Of a DNA stretch of 12,768 bases, positions 9,648 to 12,768 are shown piece after piece. Source of the stretch: DATFYM01 sp035315065 (GTDB taxonomy: Bacteria; Acidobacteriota; Terriglobia; UBA7540); assembly GCA_035315065.1 (NCBI GenBank), contig DATFYM010000243.1, positions 1 to 12,768 of the forward strand, given 5' to 3'. The number at the start of each line of letters is the position of its first letter. Position 1 is the stretch's first letter. The notes beneath the pieces are model-generated. The model did not search any database. It was given only the letters and a program-made list of their open reading frames with translations, and had not been told where the DNA came from. The position numbers and the translations under genes are program-made.

Positions 9648-12140
9648 ATGATCGCAAAATGTGTTTCGTTCTTGGCGATTCTGCTCGCCTTGGGTGTAGC
9701 GTCCATAGCTGCGGAAAAGAACCAGGCGGAACCTGCGCCTTTGGGAAGCCCTTTCACCGCTGCGCGAAATCTCCTCGCCCAGGGAGACTTGGCCCGCGCC
9801 CGCGAGGCTACATTGGCTGGACTCAAATCGGCGCCCAAGAGCGTGGAGGGCTATGACCTGCTGGGGATCATCTCCATGCAGCAGAGAGAGTACGATCAAG
9901 CGTTAGAAGCCTTCCAACATGCCCTGAGTCTTAATCCCCGTTCTGCCGCAACGCACAACAACCTCGCCAATTGTTACGTCCAACAAGAGAAAATGGACCT
10001 GGCGGAGAAAGAATACAGGACCACGCTCGAAATCGAACCCAGCAACCCCGGTGCCAATTACAACCTGGGATTAGTTCTACTAGCTCGAAGTCAACCCGAA
10101 GCAGCCATCGCCTACTTGCGCAAGGTTGTTCCTCCTGACTTGCCTACGGAGATGAATCTTCTTCGAGCCTACCTCCGTGCCCAACACATTCAGTCAGGGT
10201 TGGAATATGGCCGCCAGATATCGCAAAGGGGACGCGATGACGCGAGCTTGCATTTCTCCCTGGGTGTGGTGTTAGCCGAGGAGAACCAGTTTGAGGCCGC
10301 CGAGCATGAGCTGGAGATCGCCGACGGCCTCAGACCGAGAGACTATGCGATTCTCCTCAACCAGGGGCAGGCATCTTTGCACTGTAAGCACTATGAGAAG
10401 GCAGAGAGTGCTTTGAATCGCGCGCTGCTGATCAAGCCTGACTCTGTGGAAGCCATGAAAACGCTGGGGCGGGTTTACATCGATCAGCGGAGGACCGTTG
10501 ACGCACTCCAGGTGCTGGTCAAGGCGCGCAAGCTGGCGCCTCAGGACACTGACGTCATCTTCCTCCTGGCGCGCGTGAGCATGTTGGAGTCCTATGATGA
10601 GGACGCCATCCCTCTCCTGGAGGAGGGCATCAAGCTTGCACCGCAGAAGCCCGACCTCCACGCGGCGCTGGGGGAATGCTATTTCCAGGTCGGAAAAACC
10701 GATAAAGGGTTGGCGGAATTCGAAGCTTTGCGGCAGATTGATCCCACCGCCAGGCCTTACGCATTTCTGAGTTTCTGCTACCGCTACCTGGGAAGGTTCG
10801 ATGAAGCAAGAAAGGCTTCCCTCGAAGGTCTGAAGATCGATCCCCACAATTTGGCTTGTCTGTTTAGCCTCGGCGCTATTCTGAACAAGCAGGGAAACCA
10901 GGCCGAAGCCGAGAACTACCTCACCCAGGCTCTGAAAACCGACGCGGACTTCGACCAGGCTCTGTTGGAGCTTGCCAGCGTGAAGATAACGATGAAGAAG
11001 TATGAAGAAGCTCTTCCACTACTCAGGCACGCCATGGAAGTGAGTCGTGACCCTGCACCAGCCTATTACAAGCTCGCTACGGTCGAGCGGATTCTCCATA
11101 GGACCGAGGATTCCCAGAGGGATTTCAAGATCTTTCAGACCCTATCCAAAGCGATGACCCCCACGGCTCTTCCGTATCGAGGTTTCTTTGAGTCGGCTAG
11201 CAAGAGAGAGACCCTTCCGCCCAAGACCCGTCTTGAACTCGACCTGAAAGTCCTGCAGGCGGATCTCAAACAGCACCCCTCGGACCCGCAAGATCTATAC
11301 ATGCTGGCGGAAACGCAGATGAAGCTTGGTCATCGTGACGAGGCAATGGCCGCCCTCAGCCAACTTGAGCAGGTCAGTGGACAGGACCTGCGGACCGAAC
11401 TTGGAATCGGGGTGTTCCTGGCGAAGTATCGGGTGTATCGGGAGGCGATGCCACATTTTGAGCGGGCGCTCGCGGCCGATCCCACCTCCGACGAAGCGCG
11501 CTACGATTTGGCAGACGCCTACTTTCATGTGCGGGATTATGGCCGTGCCTTTGACGTCCTACAGCAGGTTTCGGCCGGCGCCCGCGATGACAGTTACCTC
11601 TTCTTGCTTGGCGATGTTGAGGCCCGCATTGGCCGGATGGGCGAGGCCCTGGAGATTTTCCGGCGTGCCGTCGAGATGAATCCGGACAACGACCAGTACT
11701 ATCTCGAATTGGCCATGACCTATCTGCGCGAGAGGAATACTGATGAAGCAGAGCGCGCGCTCGAACAGGGATTGGCTCGCGTGCCGAATTCTGCCAGGAT
11801 CCATTGGGGGTTGGGTGTTGTCTCCGCGCTCGAGGGTGACAACCGGAAAGCGGAAGATAATCTGGTAAAGGCTACAGACCTCATGCCGGAATGGGTGAGT
11901 GGCTTTTCGGCGCTGGGGTTCTTCTATTCGCAAACCGGCCAGATTTCCAAGGCCCGCGAAACCCTGGAAAGGTTCAAGGCTGTGAACGGTTCCGGGGACC
12001 TTGATGCCTCCAAGATCGAGCACATGCTTGACCAGGAATCGGCCCAGGCTAGTCCCCCCGGAGGCCCTCAACCGCTCTCGCCAGAGGCTCGCCTGCAGTT
12101 CCTTCAGGTTGCGCTGACTCTGGCAGATCGTGGGCTGTAG
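9648..12140 (+). CDS. Secreted or periplasmic tetratricopeptide-repeat protein, about 20 TPR units
   Basis: 830 residues. The N-terminus MIAKCVSFLAILLALGVASIAA is a clear Sec signal peptide, cut after AA near residue 22. Mature protein is almost all 34-residue TPR helices with the usual W/L-G/A-Y-F-A-P pattern, for example YDQALEAFQHALSLNPR, YEKAESALNRALLIKPD, GEALEIFRRAVEMNPD. I count about 13 units to near residue 490, a linker of about 40 residues (PYRGFFESASKRETLPPK), then about 7 more to near residue 785, and a Pro/Ser-rich tail. TPR arrays are protein-binding scaffolds; no catalytic domain is visible. Start ATG 9648 is preferred because it opens the signal peptide; the RBS is weak. A promoter lies about 115-140 bases upstream. 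It converges with the ThuA gene, 27 bases between stops. The partner is unknown; in Acidobacteria such proteins are common near polymer-use and surface genes. Confidence 0.93.
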   Translation: MIAKCVSFLAILLALGVASIAAEKNQAEPAPLGSPFTAARNLLAQGDLARAREATLAGLKSAPKSVEGYDLLGIISMQQREYDQALEAFQHALSLNPRSAATHNNLANCYVQQEKMDLAEKEYRTTLEIEPSNPGANYNLGLVLLARSQPEAAIAYLRKVVPPDLPTEMNLLRAYLRAQHIQSGLEYGRQISQRGRDDASLHFSLGVVLAEENQFEAAEHELEIADGLRPRDYAILLNQGQASLHCKHYEKAESALNRALLIKPDSVEAMKTLGRVYIDQRRTVDALQVLVKARKLAPQDTDVIFLLARVSMLESYDEDAIPLLEEGIKLAPQKPDLHAALGECYFQVGKTDKGLAEFEALRQIDPTARPYAFLSFCYRYLGRFDEARKASLEGLKIDPHNLACLFSLGAILNKQGNQAEAENYLTQALKTDADFDQALLELASVKITMKKYEEALPLLRHAMEVSRDPAPAYYKLATVERILHRTEDSQRDFKIFQTLSKAMTPTALPYRGFFESASKRETLPPKTRLELDLKVLQADLKQHPSDPQDLYMLAETQMKLGHRDEAMAALSQLEQVSGQDLRTELGIGVFLAKYRVYREAMPHFERALAADPTSDEARYDLADAYFHVRDYGRAFDVLQQVSAGARDDSYLFLLGDVEARIGRMGEALEIFRRAVEMNPDNDQYYLELAMTYLRERNTDEAERALEQGLARVPNSARIHWGLGVVSALEGDNRKAEDNLVKATDLMPEWVSGFSALGFFYSQTGQISKARETLERFKAVNGSGDLDASKIEHMLDQESAQASPPGGPQPLSPEARLQFLQVALTLADRGL

Positions 12141-12167
12141 ACAAGAGCCGATCGTGTCTGAGAAGCA

Positions 12168-12768
12168 TTAGTGACCCGTCGCGGCCCACTCGACGCCTTG
12201 GACGAACAGCTTCCGGAACACCGGATCCTGCAAGTTCGGATTTGGCTCGTTCTGCCAGGTGTGACCCAGCATGGTGGTGTAGACCCTTCCCTTGCCGTAG
12301 GTTCTGACCCAATCCATGGGCTCGTTCTGATGCGAGATTTCGGACCTCGCATAGGTCAGGATGGTCAGGCCTTCCGCCGGTCCGTGCTGGCCGTGCGTGA
12401 GTTGCTCGGAGGGATGCATCCAGCTCGGCGGTAAACCTCGAGTGACCGGGTGGTTTGGGTTCAGGACGTGGATTTCGAAGTCATGGCGAGGCCCGTGCCC
12501 AGGATCGAGTCCTGTACCTTTCGGAATCCTGATAATCCGCCCGTCATCGCCGACCGCTAGCCCCGGCCCGAAATTGCGGTCACGCCAGCCGAGTCCGATC
12601 ATATCGTTATAGGCGGCCCAGTGGAGAAACGCGTTGTTGGCCGCATGGAAGATGACCACGCCGCCGCCCTGCCGGACATATTCCTCAAAGCGCCGCTCGA
12701 CCTCCGGCGGCCAGCGAATGGCGTCATCCAAGCGTCCACCGTTGAAGTTGTTGATGACCACTTGGTAG
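12168..12768 (-). CDS. ThuA-domain protein (trehalose utilisation/GATase1-like), N-terminus beyond the window
   Basis: The minus-strand frame runs open to the window end and stops at TAA (12170-12168). Visible residues fit the ThuA family: VINNFNGG, an E-x-RFEEYVRQGGGVVIFHAANN segment, then W-x-x-YNDMIGLGWRDR, HDFEIHVLNPNHPVTRGLP, HPSEQLTHGQ, PMDWVRTYGKGRVYTTMLGHT and a final VFRKLFVQGVEWAA. The GGGVVIFHA strand-turn is the flavodoxin/GATase-like core, and GKGRVYTTMLGH is the characteristic C-terminal strand. About 200 residues are present; the missing start would add the first strands and probably a signal peptide. ThuA of Sinorhizobium acts in trehalose/disaccharide 3-keto metabolism, but for acidobacterial paralogues the substrate is unknown. 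No internal breaks are seen. The GTG at 12761 is internal, not the true start. Confidence 0.88.
   Translation of the reverse strand, partial: YQVVINNFNGGRLDDAIRWPPEVERRFEEYVRQGGGVVIFHAANNAFLHWAAYNDMIGLGWRDRNFGPGLAVGDDGRIIRIPKGTGLDPGHGPRHDFEIHVLNPNHPVTRGLPPSWMHPSEQLTHGQHGPAEGLTILTYARSEISHQNEPMDWVRTYGKGRVYTTMLGHTWQNEPNPNLQDPVFRKLFVQGVEWAATGH

Overview
The window looks like an accessory, decaying stretch of an acidobacterial genome (Solibacter-like). This is inferred from the mix of families: an Oar-like TonB-dependent receptor N-terminus, a remnant of the duplicated orphan permease (ADOP/MacB-FtsX) type, a large secreted TPR protein, a sugar-isomerase/FucP pair, a ThuA-domain protein and a multi-domain hybrid histidine kinase. 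G+C is moderately high. No rRNA, tRNA, CRISPR array or phage module was seen.

Layout. 1-331: 3' end of an L-fucose isomerase-like gene, cut by the window edge. 332-775: a frameshifted IS200/IS605-type TnpA relic followed by small hairpins. 820-1628: a strong Shine-Dalgarno and the N-terminal quarter of an Oar-like receptor. At about 1628 this is joined out of frame to the C-terminal two thirds of a FucP-like sugar permease (to 2460). 2461-2697: little, apart from a possible terminator. About 2698-3310: a frameshifted duplicate of the last part of the downstream kinase gene. 3367-6837: an intact hybrid histidine kinase (four OB-like extracytoplasmic units, TM, PAS, HisKA, HATPase, REC, REC). 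6838-7387: non-coding as far as I can see. 7388-7694: fragments of a SnoaL-like protein and of an ADOP permease, abutting. 7872-9180: a two-part alpha/beta hydrolase (acetyl-xylan-esterase-like) broken by two nonsense codons and one frameshift. 9181-9647: unassigned sequence, then a palindrome-rich promoter region. 9648-12140: an intact secreted protein of about 20 TPR units. 12168-12768 (minus strand): a ThuA-domain protein, convergent with the TPR gene and cut by the window end.

How they fit. The isomerase, the FucP fragment, the esterase and ThuA are all families met in plant or microbial polysaccharide and deoxysugar use, so the region may be the remains of a carbohydrate-utilisation locus broken up by deletion, duplication and insertion. 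Only the kinase, the TPR protein and (as far as visible) the isomerase and ThuA ends look functional. Because several breaks are single-base changes, sequencing or assembly error must be excluded before the decay is accepted. I found no convincing new biological system. The best leads are the four-unit sensor region of the kinase, the chimeric receptor/permease junction and the palindromic promoter region of the TPR gene.
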